A stretch of 64,000 bases of DNA from Argopecten irradians (taxonomy: Eukaryota > Mollusca > Bivalvia > Pectinida > Pectinidae): the NCBI RefSeq assembly GCF_041381155.1, contig NC_091142.1, positions 34,087,604 through 34,151,603 on the forward strand, in the 5' to 3' direction. The position numbers and the translations under genes were made by a program. The notes below the pieces were generated by a model. It saw only the letters and a list, made by a program, of their open reading frames with translations. It ran no database searches and was not told the DNA's origin. Of this stretch, positions 34,819 to 45,851 are shown piece by piece (the stretch's first letter is position 1; each line of letters opens with the position of its first letter).

Positions 34819-36181
34819 AGCTCACCTGGTCCAAAGGATACCGCAGCGTCCGGCGTCCGGCCGGCGTCCGGCGTCGGCGTCCGTCAACAATCGACTTCTT
34901 CTCCATAACCGCTTGTCGGATTTCAATAAAATTTGACTGGTAGCATCCTTATGGGCTACTAACTGAAAATTGTACAAATGATGGGGCTGACCCCCCGGGG
35001 GCCTGAGGGGCGGGGTCAAATGGGGTCAATTTGGCTATTTCCATATAAACAACTTCTTCTCAGAAACTAAACATGAGATAGCACTCATAATGCAATTGTA
35101 GTATTGTTATAGAGTGGGGATTCAAAATTGTACAAATGATGGGGCTGACCCCCGGGGGGCTGAGGGGTGTGGTCAAAAGGGGTCAATTTGGCTATTTCCA
35201 TATAAACGACTTCTTCTCTGAAACCAAGCATGGGATAGCACTCATAATGCAATTGAAGTATCGTTACAGGGTGGGGATTCAAAATTGTACAAATAATGGG
35301 GCTGACCCCCCGGGGGCCTGAGGGGCGGGGTCAAAAGGGGCCAATTTGGCTATTTCCATATAAACGACTTCTTCTCTGAAACTAAGTATGGTATAGCACC
35401 CATAATGCAATGGTAGCATCCTTATAGGGTGGGGATTCAAAATTGTGCAAATGATAGGGCTGACCCCCGGGGGCCTGAGGGGCGGGGTCAAAAGAGGTCA
35501 ATTTGGTTATTTCCATATAAATGACTTCTTCTCTGCAAGTAAGCATGGTATAGCACCCATAATGCAATGGTAGCATCCTTGTAGGCTGGGGATTCCAAAT
35601 TGAGCAAATGATAGGGCTGACCCCTGGGGGCCTGAGGGGCGGGGTCAAAAGTGGTCAATTTCCATATAAATGACTTTTTCTATGCAACTTAGCATGGGAT
35701 TGCGCTCATAATGCAATGGTTATATCCTTATAGGGTTTGGAATTAAAATTTTGCAAATGATGGGGCTGACCCCCCCGGGAGCCTGAAGGGTGGGGTCAAA
35801 AGGGGTCAATTTAGCTATTTCCATATAAACGACTTCTTCTCTGCAACTAAGAATGGAAGAGCACTTATAATGCAATGGTAGCATCCTTATAGGGTTGGGA
35901 TTTGAAATTGTACAAATGATAGGGCTGACCCCCGGAGCCTTAAACGGCAATAGATGCGAGGTCAAAAAGGTCAATTAGGCTACTATTTTCATATAAATTA
36001 CTTTGTCTCTGAACCTTTGTATTGGATAGCATATTTGTATGGTATCAATAGCATCATTGTATGGTTGTGATTCAAAATTAAACTTTGGGAGTCAATTTTA
36101 CTTATTTTTCTAATTGTCAGATTCTTGTGATAATTACTAACAAAAAAACAGGTGAGCGATACAGGCCCTCTGGGCCTCTTG
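34819..36181 (+). repeat. Tandem-core element B, about 8 units of 150-160 bp
   Basis: Begins 'agctcacctggtccaaagga' and a CCGGCGT-type microsatellite. The units hold 'gacttcttctc', 'gcactcataatgcaat', 'ttcaaaattgtacaaatgat' and 'ggggctgaccccc'. It ends 'caggtgagcgatacaggccc' and 'tctgggcctcttg'. The two ends are nearly those of element A, but the core unit is different. Confidence 0.85.
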
Positions 36182-36594
36182 TTGTCTGTTAGAATTCCTA
36201 TTTGTTTAAACCCCCTAGGGACCTGTTGAGCGGGGCCAAACAGACTAGTTTAGCTATTTGTCCCGACAGGAACGTCTCTGACACGGAGCAAATATATCAC
36301 TTATTAAATATCTGATTAGTAGCATCCCTATGCTATGGACGATTCAAATAGTAAGACTAGGAATATGGGATATTTACCGAATTAACCAAGTGAGCGATAT
36401 AGGCCCAGTGATTAACAGTAGTAGCAGATTTACCTTATACATTCTGATGCACCAATAATTAAATTATTCTCAAAGTGATGATATTTCGTTTGACCATTCA
36501 CAACAATACTCTTGTTTTTTGTTTTCGAAACAGCTGATTGATATTTACACTGAATTACGACGGAGGAAAGTCCTCTATACTGCAACGTCTCAGC
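36182..36594 (+). other. Decayed repeat, then probable 5' UTR end of the Mab-21-like gene
   Basis: 'gtgagcgatataggccc' near 36390 is a further decayed tandem-core terminus. A pyrimidine-rich tract and cag (36531-36533) form a good splice acceptor. The frame of the following gene has a TGA at 36535-36537, so the bases 36538-36594 are either untranslated or need a non-ATG start. Confidence 0.5.
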
Positions 36595-38757
36595 ATGGAT
36601 GTATTGGATACTCCGACGGTTTCCAGGTATCTATCGAGATATCTTGATTGTCATCCCGGAGTGGGTTTTCAGGAGAACGTTTGTGTAAAACGTTTCATGA
36701 AGGATCTAATAGGTGAAATGTTTGCAAGCAGTATCAGTAAAATCATATTAACTGGTTCTAAGGCTGAAGGTTTAGTTTTGAAAGGCTCAGATGATGATTT
36801 AATGATAATACTACGCGATTTGATTGTAGTTCAGGAAAATGATGCTATATCAGAGAGAGATGTCGTCAATAAACCTATTCTGGCCATGGACAACACCGGC
36901 TGTTGGCCTGGGTATACCTTACTCAGGCTTCTACATATAGGGTCAGTTCCTGATAGAAAATTTTTCGATGCAATGAAAGATATCAATGGATCGAAGTATT
37001 TGTCTAGTTCGGAATTCATGAGTCAAATGGTGTCTAAAGGTTATCATCTTCATGGACCTTGCGCAGCAACTGCACTAAGGGGCAAGATGGACGTGGATTC
37101 TGCAACCTGTTTTCATTGTTCGACCTGGCCAAATGAAAGCGATTTTAATAATCGTACAAAATATTGTGTCTGGCCACCCAGACACCTGGTTAATCATATC
37201 ATCAGACGAGGCTGTCATGTTGCTGCCATTGGCGACAAAGGCTCGGATATGTTTGCCATGCAGTGGAGGATTTCTTTCGCATTGGCCGAAAAAACCCTTG
37301 TCGCTTCATTTAGTCATTTGCAACTGAAAACGTATGCCTTACTAAAAATTTTCTTGAAAGAGTGCATTGAACGTGATTCATCTGTAAGGGAATTACTCAG
37401 CTCCTACTTCATGAAGACAATAGTGTTTCACGCTATAGAACATTCCCGACCATCCATGTGGGTGGATGAGAATATCATTCAGTGTTTTTGGTACTGTTTT
37501 ACCTTACTCCTGGAATGTGTACAGACCGGATACCTCCCGAACTATTTCATACTTACCAACAACATGTTTCGTTCTAAAGTAACCGGTGACAACAGGATAA
37601 GACTACTCCGTGTGCTGAGTAGATATCATAATATGGGTTACACCTGTCTGTTTGAGTGTCCAACTTTTCATTCTTTACTCCCCATAATACAAGAAAGTGG
37701 TTCAATATTTCCATCATCACTAGATGGTGAGTTACAAGAATTCTATCAGGACATAGAAGTGTTAAGAAGTATACCGGAGACAAATTCGGCGAATGTAAAC
37801 CATGCAAAAGCTTTTAAACTTATTGATAGCATAGTTCTGAAAGATTCTGACAACCTAATAGATATAGCATTGCTCTTTTATATCAATGTCTTTACAAACA
37901 TTTCCAACAAGAGTATTGCTGACATGACTCGGAGTCATTGCCTTTGCAATAAGACTGCATACAGACGGATCAGAAGACATAAACAGGTACTTCACGTGTC
38001 GTCTGCTACTACTGTTAATCACGGACTGTTATCATTGGGCACCTATTTCTACAATGTTGGTTGTTACAACAAAGCTTCTGAAGTAGCAACACGTGTGGTG
38101 TTAGCTTGTCAGAAAAGCGGACTCTTACAGGAGTGTAGTTGGAATAACGAATACTTTTTGGAAATGTGTGGTAAAGGTTACACATTACTTGAGAAATCAA
38201 AACGTTCTTTTGTATATCCGTTTATGATTCATAAATATAATCACCAACTGTATCTGCTGGAATTATTTTACGAGGTTCAAACTAACGAACAAACTATTTA
38301 TCTTCCGCCGCTACCGTACGCTCTCTTTCTCCTTGTTTTGTCCACATTTAGACTCGGTAACATTAACCAGTCCCAGACAATCCTCGATGATCTCATGGCT
38401 GTACGGGCCAATTCTACATATGGAGTGGATAACTATCCCATCGTACACAACCTGGTCGGGATATGTCATCAACTGTTGGGTAACACACGACAGGCTTTCA
38501 AAGCGTTTTTGGAGTCATACAGCCAATGTCCTAACAAAGCGGCTCTACTTAGGATTGTAGAGCTTGGCCATTCTCTAGGGGGTCATAGAGGATGCTCTGA
38601 CGCCCGTACACTGGACTACTGCAATGTTCCGAGTCAGAATCAGGACAATCACGTCTCTGACGACGAGGATGGTGATGGCAAGTACTTTACAAATGACTGT
38701 CATAAAGAATTATACAATATGGATCCGGTCAATTTTGTTGAAATGTCCTGGTTTTAA
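36595..38757 (+). CDS. Mab-21/cGAS-like nucleotidyltransferase with TPR-like C-terminus
   Basis: A single open exon of 720 codons from the ATG at 36595. The nucleotidyltransferase core shows GSKAEGLVLKGSDDDLM, i.e. the GS motif followed by the metal-binding acidic residues. Next come a Cys/His pair region (CFHCSTW) and the Mab-21 signature helix block WRISFALAEKTLVASFSHLQLKTYALLK. The last third looks like TPR helices (GTYFYNVGCYNKASEVATRVV; LSTFRLGNINQSQTILDDL; NLVGICHQLLGNTRQAFKAFL) and the protein ends in an acidic tail. Proteins of this class include cGAS-like receptors that sense foreign nucleic acid and make cyclic dinucleotides; bivalves have many copies. Whether this one is catalytic or what it senses cannot be read here, and I could not place the third catalytic acid with certainty. 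A splice acceptor 60 bp upstream suggests a 5' UTR intron. Confidence 0.85.
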   Translation: MDVLDTPTVSRYLSRYLDCHPGVGFQENVCVKRFMKDLIGEMFASSISKIILTGSKAEGLVLKGSDDDLMIILRDLIVVQENDAISERDVVNKPILAMDNTGCWPGYTLLRLLHIGSVPDRKFFDAMKDINGSKYLSSSEFMSQMVSKGYHLHGPCAATALRGKMDVDSATCFHCSTWPNESDFNNRTKYCVWPPRHLVNHIIRRGCHVAAIGDKGSDMFAMQWRISFALAEKTLVASFSHLQLKTYALLKIFLKECIERDSSVRELLSSYFMKTIVFHAIEHSRPSMWVDENIIQCFWYCFTLLLECVQTGYLPNYFILTNNMFRSKVTGDNRIRLLRVLSRYHNMGYTCLFECPTFHSLLPIIQESGSIFPSSLDGELQEFYQDIEVLRSIPETNSANVNHAKAFKLIDSIVLKDSDNLIDIALLFYINVFTNISNKSIADMTRSHCLCNKTAYRRIRRHKQVLHVSSATTVNHGLLSLGTYFYNVGCYNKASEVATRVVLACQKSGLLQECSWNNEYFLEMCGKGYTLLEKSKRSFVYPFMIHKYNHQLYLLELFYEVQTNEQTIYLPPLPYALFLLVLSTFRLGNINQSQTILDDLMAVRANSTYGVDNYPIVHNLVGICHQLLGNTRQAFKAFLESYSQCPNKAALLRIVELGHSLGGHRGCSDARTLDYCNVPSQNQDNHVSDDEDGDGKYFTNDCHKELYNMDPVNFVEMSWF

Positions 38758-41650
38758 ACTAATTTCCATCTGAATTAAACATTGACTTTTTGCGATTTCG
38801 CGTACATTTCCCTGAAAGGTGACAATGCAAGTGTTATTTTGGACAAAATGATAAGTATGATGCTAAAATCTCGTTTCCGAGCGTGCGTTCATTCTAAACT
38901 GAAAATAAACGGTGTCCTCACCTAAATCATTTCATGTACATTGTTTTTTATGGTTGAGTGTTACGGCCCATCGACAACTAAGGTCATTTAGGGCAAAACT
39001 ACAGGTCATGCTAATATTAAGTTGTGGTCTACAATTTCATTTAGATTTTAACCGTGGTTATATTAATTTGGAATGATCATCATGACATTTGTAGGAATGT
39101 TTTTATCTAAAGACTTATACGGCAAAGAAACAAGAACTTTTTACAGTGCATACATTCATACACCACTGGGCTCAGTCAGATTACTAAACAAATAGCATGC
39201 GAGTTCTACATAAATTATGATCAAATTTGATCAGATACATCCCTGCTGGAAGGGGAACTATGTTGTTATAAATCCTGGCTTTAAACTCCCCTTGTGCACG
39301 ATTGACGGGGACCAATAGGGAGAAAAAGAGGTATTATCTTTAAATCACTATGGCTGCCTTCGAGTCGCAACTCTCGTGTTCGAGTAGGGTTATTTATAGT
39401 ATCGTCAAACTGTCAGTTGAATACTTTACTCTCGAGACGAACGTTTCATTGGCCGTTCTTGTTTGTGAGGGTTGACTGGTTGGACGTCGTTGTTCGTTTA
39501 TGAATTAAAAACGGATCTGGTGATTGTATATTGTTTCAAACGAGCTTTGACATAGCCAAGACATAATGTTAGTCAAGTATACACCTTATGGCCCCCTGAG
39601 GGTAGGGGCCCATATAGTTCTCAAGTTTGATTGGTCTTATGCCCTAGAAGGTTAGTGCAAAATTTTATTGAATTTGCTTCAGCAGATTTGAAGATGTGGA
39701 AAATGAAAATTGTTAACGGACAAACGACGGACCACGGACACAATATTGTAGCAGGCCTGGCCTCAATCCTCGTTGGTCATCATATGGTCTTCATATAGAT
39801 AGTTGACAAACATCGTAAACACAGTTCAAATGGAGTTTTTATTAACATTCGTCATCATTTTCATTTTTACAAAGGTACTGCCACTCATCAACTATCGTTT
39901 CACTCTCATACTGTCAGAAGTCAGGGTGGTGGGAGACAATAATGTGCCGCTATTATTATAAATAATAATATACAAATAGTGTAGTTGAGAAAAATATATA
40001 AATTACTTTATATTAAAACTCTAACCTTCAAATATTATAAAGTTCTAAATAAGCTATTTAGAACTAGGCATATTACTATACGTTTCTACTACATTTACTA
40101 ACTGATAATACGATTACTATAATACTAATAACACTTTCTATAATTTATGATAAATAAGTGATATGTTGCTAGAATTTAGCATACCTAAATTAATCAATTA
40201 TCTCCCTTGGTAGAGATGCTGTTATACGGGATATGAGCTCACTAGTATAGCGTGAACACCGTGCGAGCACAGGGATTGTCTGACATGAACTTGTTTCGCG
40301 CTCCCTTTTCTACTTTTCTCACTGGATCACATGATCCCTCTCGTCCAATCAAAACTCGCCTTACATTCACTCTCACAAAAAGTTCCTCTCGTTCCATATT
40401 ATAAATCTAGTGATTTATACTATTGAGAACCCTAACATTATGTCCTGTGACTGTCCTTAGTCATAATTACATATTTAAAAACCATTTAGCTATAAAGGAC
40501 AAGTTAAACTACTATATCCATAAAAAGGACAAGTATTTAAATCCTGAGCCGTCTCGTAGTAATAGCAGACGACGTGTGTAATGAAACTAGTAAACATAGC
40601 AAATTGGTCAGAACGATATAGTTCCGTAAATTATCATTAAAACATACTACTGATGAAATCTATTGTATAATAGAACAAGTAATTAATACTAGAATTCTGA
40701 TATAAATCTTATAATATAATCCTCTAAGTTATAAATGGATAAAGAAATACTTTACAATTTGCTAGCTCTGTATAACATTCCAGTCGGCAACTCACTTCCG
40801 GTTTACAGGCAGCTTCACATTCGCTGGTAATCAATGATACATAAATAAGTTATCGATGGCGGTTTGGTATGAAAGGTAAGTTAAACACGAAGCTATGATA
40901 TCCCGCGATAATCCAGTACGTATATTCTTCCTCTAGAATTGTTCACAGTGTATACAAATCAAATGTTCTCCATGGTGAAATACGTTTTTGTTCCTCAAAA
41001 ATATGTCATACCAAATCTAAATTAAATCCTTGTATATCTACTACAATATGCACAACCAGGTTCCTAGGGGAACCTACATATGAAATTTGACGCAGATCCC
41101 TTCAGTACTTTCTGAGAAATAGCGATAACAAACTTTAACTATCAAAATCCAAGATGGCTGCCTGGCGGCCATCTTGTTCACCGATCGGTCCGAAAATGCA
41201 ATATGCACAACAAGGGCCCTAGGGGAACCTACATATGAATTTTGAGACAGATCCCTTCAGAACTTTCTGATGATGGTGGACAAATAAATCCATTAGATTA
41301 TGAGTTTTTACTTTACCGGTTGTTTATCTGATTTTACACGGATTGCAAGGTAAATTATTATCAGTGTATACACTACTAAAACATGATTAAAACACTTAGT
41401 CCTTACGCTCATAATATGCTTGATTTTGATGAAGAATTTTTATTTTTCTGAAACCGATATCTTGGGTAATGTAAATAAATACTCTTGTATGTTATGTTAT
41501 TAGCTGTGTTGGCGTGACATATTTTGTTTGTATATAGACCCTCGTTTCACCATTTGAAAAACAAAACATAATATACTTATATATGTGATTGGAGTTCTCA
41601 TTCTGACATATAAATATTGAGTTTTTAATGCATTCATTTATCCATGTTTA
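38758..41650. other. Intergenic; tandem-core fragments, no gene
   Basis: About 39190-39340 is a diverged element A unit ('gagttctacata', 'ggaaggggaacta'). About 41085-41275 holds two units with 'aggggaacctacatatga' and 'cagatcccttcag' around 'ccaagatggctgcc', related to the 21.8-22.3 kb repeat. The rest is AT-rich with nothing recognised. Confidence 0.5.
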
Positions 41651-41651
41651 C

Positions 41652-44025
41652 AGATTATCAGAGTGACATTGACTCAACGACAGAACGAAGTCGACGTCAT
41701 CTCCTTGATTTGGACCTTATGGATACATAGAAAGTGTCATGGCAATTTTGACTGTGATCCTAGCGTCGGTTCAGAGGAAACAGTTAATGTTAGACGTATA
41801 TGTTCGTAAAATATTTGAATGGTGAACTGCTTAGAAATCATGAAACATTTACTGTCATTAATACTGGTTCTAAAGTAGAAGGTTTAAACTTTGCTAGTTC
41901 AGATGACGACTAAATGATGGTAGGCTGTAAAGTGATAGTGATTCAACCAAACGATGAGATATCAGAGAGAGATGCCAATAAAACTATTCTAGTCATGGAC
42001 AACACTGATTGTAGACCTGGGTATACCTTACTTAGGCTTCTACATGTAGGTATATATCCAATCGGAGACATAAACGATTCACTCACAGATTTCAACGGAT
42101 CCAATTATTTGTCGGGTCTTTTCTACATTAGTAATTTGATAACAGAAAATCGTTATCATCACGGACCTTGTGTAACAAAAATTACAAGATACGGAAAGAA
42201 GGCTGATTATGCACTTTGTTTTCGTTGCTCGTCCTGGCCAACTGAAATAAGCGACTTTAGTAGCCGTACCAAATACTTTGTATGGCCACCGAAGCATCTT
42301 GTTAACCGTATCATCAAAAAGGGCTGTCACGTTGCTGCCATTGGCGACAAATATTCTGACATGTTTGCCCTGCAATGGCGGATTTCTTTTGCAGTAGCTG
42401 AACAAACTCTTGTCGCTTCATTCAGTCATGTGCAACTACTAAAAACATATGCATTGATGAAAATTTTCTTGAAAGAGAACATAGAACGCTATAAGCTTTG
42501 TTTGTTTGTTTGTTTGATTTATTAACGTCCTATTTAACAGCTATGGTCATGTAAGGACGGCCTCCCATGTATGCGGAGTGTTGGTGTATGTTGTGCGAGG
42601 TGAGTGTAGTGGGAGAATGTTCGTGTGTGTCTTCTTGTATAGTGGAACTGTTGCCCTTTTTATAGTGCTATTATACTGAAGCATGCCGCCGAAGACACCA
42701 AGCAACACCCCCCCCCCGGTCACATTATACTGACAACGGGCGAACCAGTCGTCCCACTCCCTGTATACTGAACGCTAAGCAGGAGCAGAAACTACCACTT
42801 TTATAGACTTTGGTGTGTCTCGGCCAGGGGACAGAACCCAGAGCCTTCCTCACAGGGGCGAACGCTATAAGCCTGTTGCAGATCTGCTCAACTCCTACTT
42901 CATGAAGACAATAGTGTTTCACGCTATAGAACATTCCAGACCATCCATGTGGGTGGATGAGAATATCATTCAGTGTTTTTGGTCACCTGGCCCGAAGGGC
43001 ATTGTTTTACCATACTCCTAGAATGTGTACAAACCGGATACCTCCCGAACTATTTCATACTTACCAACAACATGTTTCGTTCTAAAGTAACCGGTGACAA
43101 CAGGACAAGACTACTCCGTATGCTGAGTAGATATCAGAATATGGGTTACACCTATCTGTTTGAGTGTCCAACTCTTCAGACTTTACCTTGCACCATACAG
43201 GAAAGTAGTGCAATACCTGCATCGTCAGATAATGATATTGTACAGGAATTCATTCAGGACCAATCTGTATGGTATCATGTGTTACTACAATCATCTTATT
43301 AATTCAATGTTTCAACAGCTCTAATATACCAAGTATACCTAAAACATACTGACAGATTACTTGATATTGGGTTGTTACAGTATTTAAAAAGCATCACGAA
43401 CCTATCTAACAACGTTATTACTGATCTAACTAAAACTCATGATAACAGTAATAAAACTGCCTATCGACAAATCAGAAGGCACAAACGGATTCCACACTTG
43501 TCGTCTGCCATTAACGGGAGTTTAATGGTTTATTATCATTGGCCACCTTTTATTACAATGTTGGTTGCTACAACAAAGCTTCGGAAGTGGCAACACATAT
43601 CGTGTACGCCTGTCAACAGAGAGAGTTATTACAGGAAAAAGGCGATGATGCTGAATACATGACGGATATGTGTGGTAAAGGACATACAATTCTACAGAAA
43701 GCCAAACGCTCTTTTGTGCATGACTATATAATAAATCGAACCACACTAAAACTGTGTCCTCCGGAGTTAAATGTCGAGGTTCAAACAGACATGACAACGT
43801 TCGAACTTCCGCCGCTACCGTACGCTCTCTTTCTCCTTGTATTGTCCACATTCAGACTCGGTAATCTTGACCAGTCCCAGACAATACTCGATGATCTCAT
43901 GGCTGTACGGACCAATCTTATATATGGAGTGGGAAACTATCCCATCGTACACAACCTGGTCGGGTTATGTCACCAATTGTTGGGCAACACACGCACGGCA
44001 GGAGGCATTGAAGCACTACACTGAT
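41652..44025 (+). pseudogene. Broken paralogue of the Mab-21-like gene
   Basis: Follows the intact gene at 36.6 kb along its length. A stop (TAA, 41911-41913) replaces the Leu codon right after the three catalytic-site Asp codons. Later pieces are open at 41914-42496, 42873-43300 and 43372-44024 in different frames. A retroposon (42497-42859) interrupts the helix block, a 20-bp foreign sequence sits at about 42984-43003, and 43300-43370 is scrambled. Identity to the intact gene is uneven: parts such as 42885-43160 and 43800-43990 are almost identical and other parts clearly less so. There is no intact C-terminus. Confidence 0.88.
42497..42859 (-). repeat. (CAAA)n-tailed retroposon inside the Mab-21-like pseudogene
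   Basis: Starts on + with tttgtttgtttgtttg and ends in the 'ctcacaggggc' section (5'-truncated). It is flanked by gaacgctataagc at 42484-42496 and 42860-42872. The first five bases of the right copy also occur in the retroposon itself, so the true duplication is 8 to 13 bp. Confidence 0.92.
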
Positions 44026-44121
44026 CGTACATACAGCATGGGAGATCCTACCTAGTATTGTTGCAAATGTCATTTTTCATTTTAAACTTTATTTATTACC
44101 GAATACTCCATGGTTAGGTAG

Positions 44122-44308
44122 AACTATAAAAAGGGCAAACAGTTTCCACTATATACAAGAAGACACAACATGAACATTACCGCAGTCTTCCCTGTACAAC
44201 TCACCTCGCACAAAATACACGCACACACCGCATACATGGAGGCCGTCCCTTACATGACCATAACTGTTAATAGGACGTTAATAAATCAAACAAACAAACA
44301 AACAAAAG
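44122..44308 (+). repeat. (CAAA)n-tailed retroposon, 5'-truncated
   Basis: From 'aactataaaaagggcaaaca' to a (caaa)n tail, with possible target duplication aggtagaa on either side (near 44116 and 44308). Confidence 0.8.
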
Positions 44309-44825
44309 GTAGAATTCACCTTTTGTCCAAGCTTTGTATGAAAAGGCGACTAAATTTAGGATAATATCTTATGGCCTTTGATGTCACAAATTATGATGGT
44401 GATAATATTTTAAAAGTAATTGATGTTCCGCAAGAGTTATCGTCCTTGATTATCGGTCATGCCCACAACACCACACTGTAAAATCCTTCAATTTCTGCGG
44501 TGTTATTCGTTATTCTTAGTTGATGTCTAATCATAGACCCCCTATTACAAGAAAACACATATTCCAATATTAGTATTCAAACATTTAAACCATCGATCAG
44601 TAATATTTAAGAATTAAAAATTCCGTAATTCAAGTTAAATCCGAGGCGTATGGAGCGATTTCACCATAGTAGAAAGCCGTTCAAGCGAGGAAGCAAATGG
44701 ATTTTCCGGTGATTTCCAATTTCTGAGCCAACTAATCATCTATTACATTTGCTATGATGTCATACACAGCTAATTAAATATGGAGGATCATTTCTAAAAA
44801 TAAACGCCGTAATTTATGGGAATAT

Positions 44826-45851
44826 ACTACTCCATAAAATAACAAGGTCAGGAATAAAAATCAACTTATGATTTATTATAATCACAAATCATCAAAATAC
44901 AGGTACTGGATACATGAAGATTTACCAAGGTTATACAAATATTCTACACTAAATACTGATCTAGATTCTTGAATACATTATTGGAATATGGAACATTTCC
45001 ATAGATGGAGGTGCTTCCATCTATACTGGTACAATGCTCCGAATATGGAGAAATAAATAACTAATATATAAAACTGTTATAATAAACATTAATTCTTAGC
45101 TAAAGAATATGTAATGAATCCAAGGCCCTGCAGGTAGGGCATTAGAATTGTACAAACACTGACTGCCCCTATTGCATGATCGTAAAAGGCAGACTCATTT
45201 TTGGGATCTTATACTTTTCTCTTCTTCCTCATCTGCACTTTATCTATTCCCTAATGCCTCCCTTGGCACCAACTCACATTTGGCCTTTGAAGTTCTGAGG
45301 CGTTCGCGCCCTGTGAGGAAGGCCTCTGGGTGTCTGTCCTCCTAGCCGAGAACACACCAAAGTCTTTAAAAGTGGTTAGTTTCTTGCTCTGCTGCGTCAG
45401 CAATACAGGGAGTGGGTCGTCAAAACTGGTTGGCTTCGTTGTCAGTTATAATGTGAGGGTGGACACAGTGTTGCTTTGTGTCTTCGGTGAACATGTTTCA
45501 GTGATATATAGCACCTTATAAAAAATGGGCAACAGCTTCCATCTACATACAAGAAGACACTAATCATGAATTAGTACCGCAGTCTCCCCAAAACACGCAC
45601 ACTCGCAAAACATACACGCACAAACCGCATACATGGGAGGCCGTCCTTACATGACCATAGCTGTTAATAGGACGTTAATTAATCAAACAAAACAACCTCA
45701 CAAGGTGCTTCCGTCTACAAATAAGTTTTTCCGAATACGGAGACGTTTCCCCGTTTTCGCCAACGGACAACACTCATATTCTGAGAGCTTTGTAACTTAA
45801 ACTTTATAAGAGTTATTCCCCTTGGAACGTTAAGTTCCCTTTACGGAGAAG
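44826..45851 (-). repeat. 3' LTR copy, truncated at its U5 end and split by a retroposon
   Basis: Matches 53966-54414 closely on both sides of the retroposon at 45123-45695. The 80 bp equivalent to 53886-53965 is missing. On the minus strand 'ctataaaaagggg' at about 45985-46000, just beyond the region shared with the other LTR, could be the TATA box of a longer U3. Confidence 0.8.
45123..45695 (+). repeat. (CAAA)n-tailed retroposon, full length but indel-rich
   Basis: Starts 'aggccctgcaggtagggc', the 5' end also seen at 58616, and ends 'ttaattaatcaaacaaaaca'. Against the other copies it has an extra base about every 10-20 positions. Confidence 0.8.

Noticed and set aside
34822..35974. Overlapping minus-strand frames with 'RPPG' type repeats
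   Set aside because: By-product of the tandem units of element B.
36538..36594. Upstream extension of the Mab-21-like gene from a TTG codon
   Set aside because: There is an in-frame TGA three bases earlier and a splice acceptor at 36531-36533. A TTG start is unlikely in an animal gene, so the ATG at 36595 was chosen.
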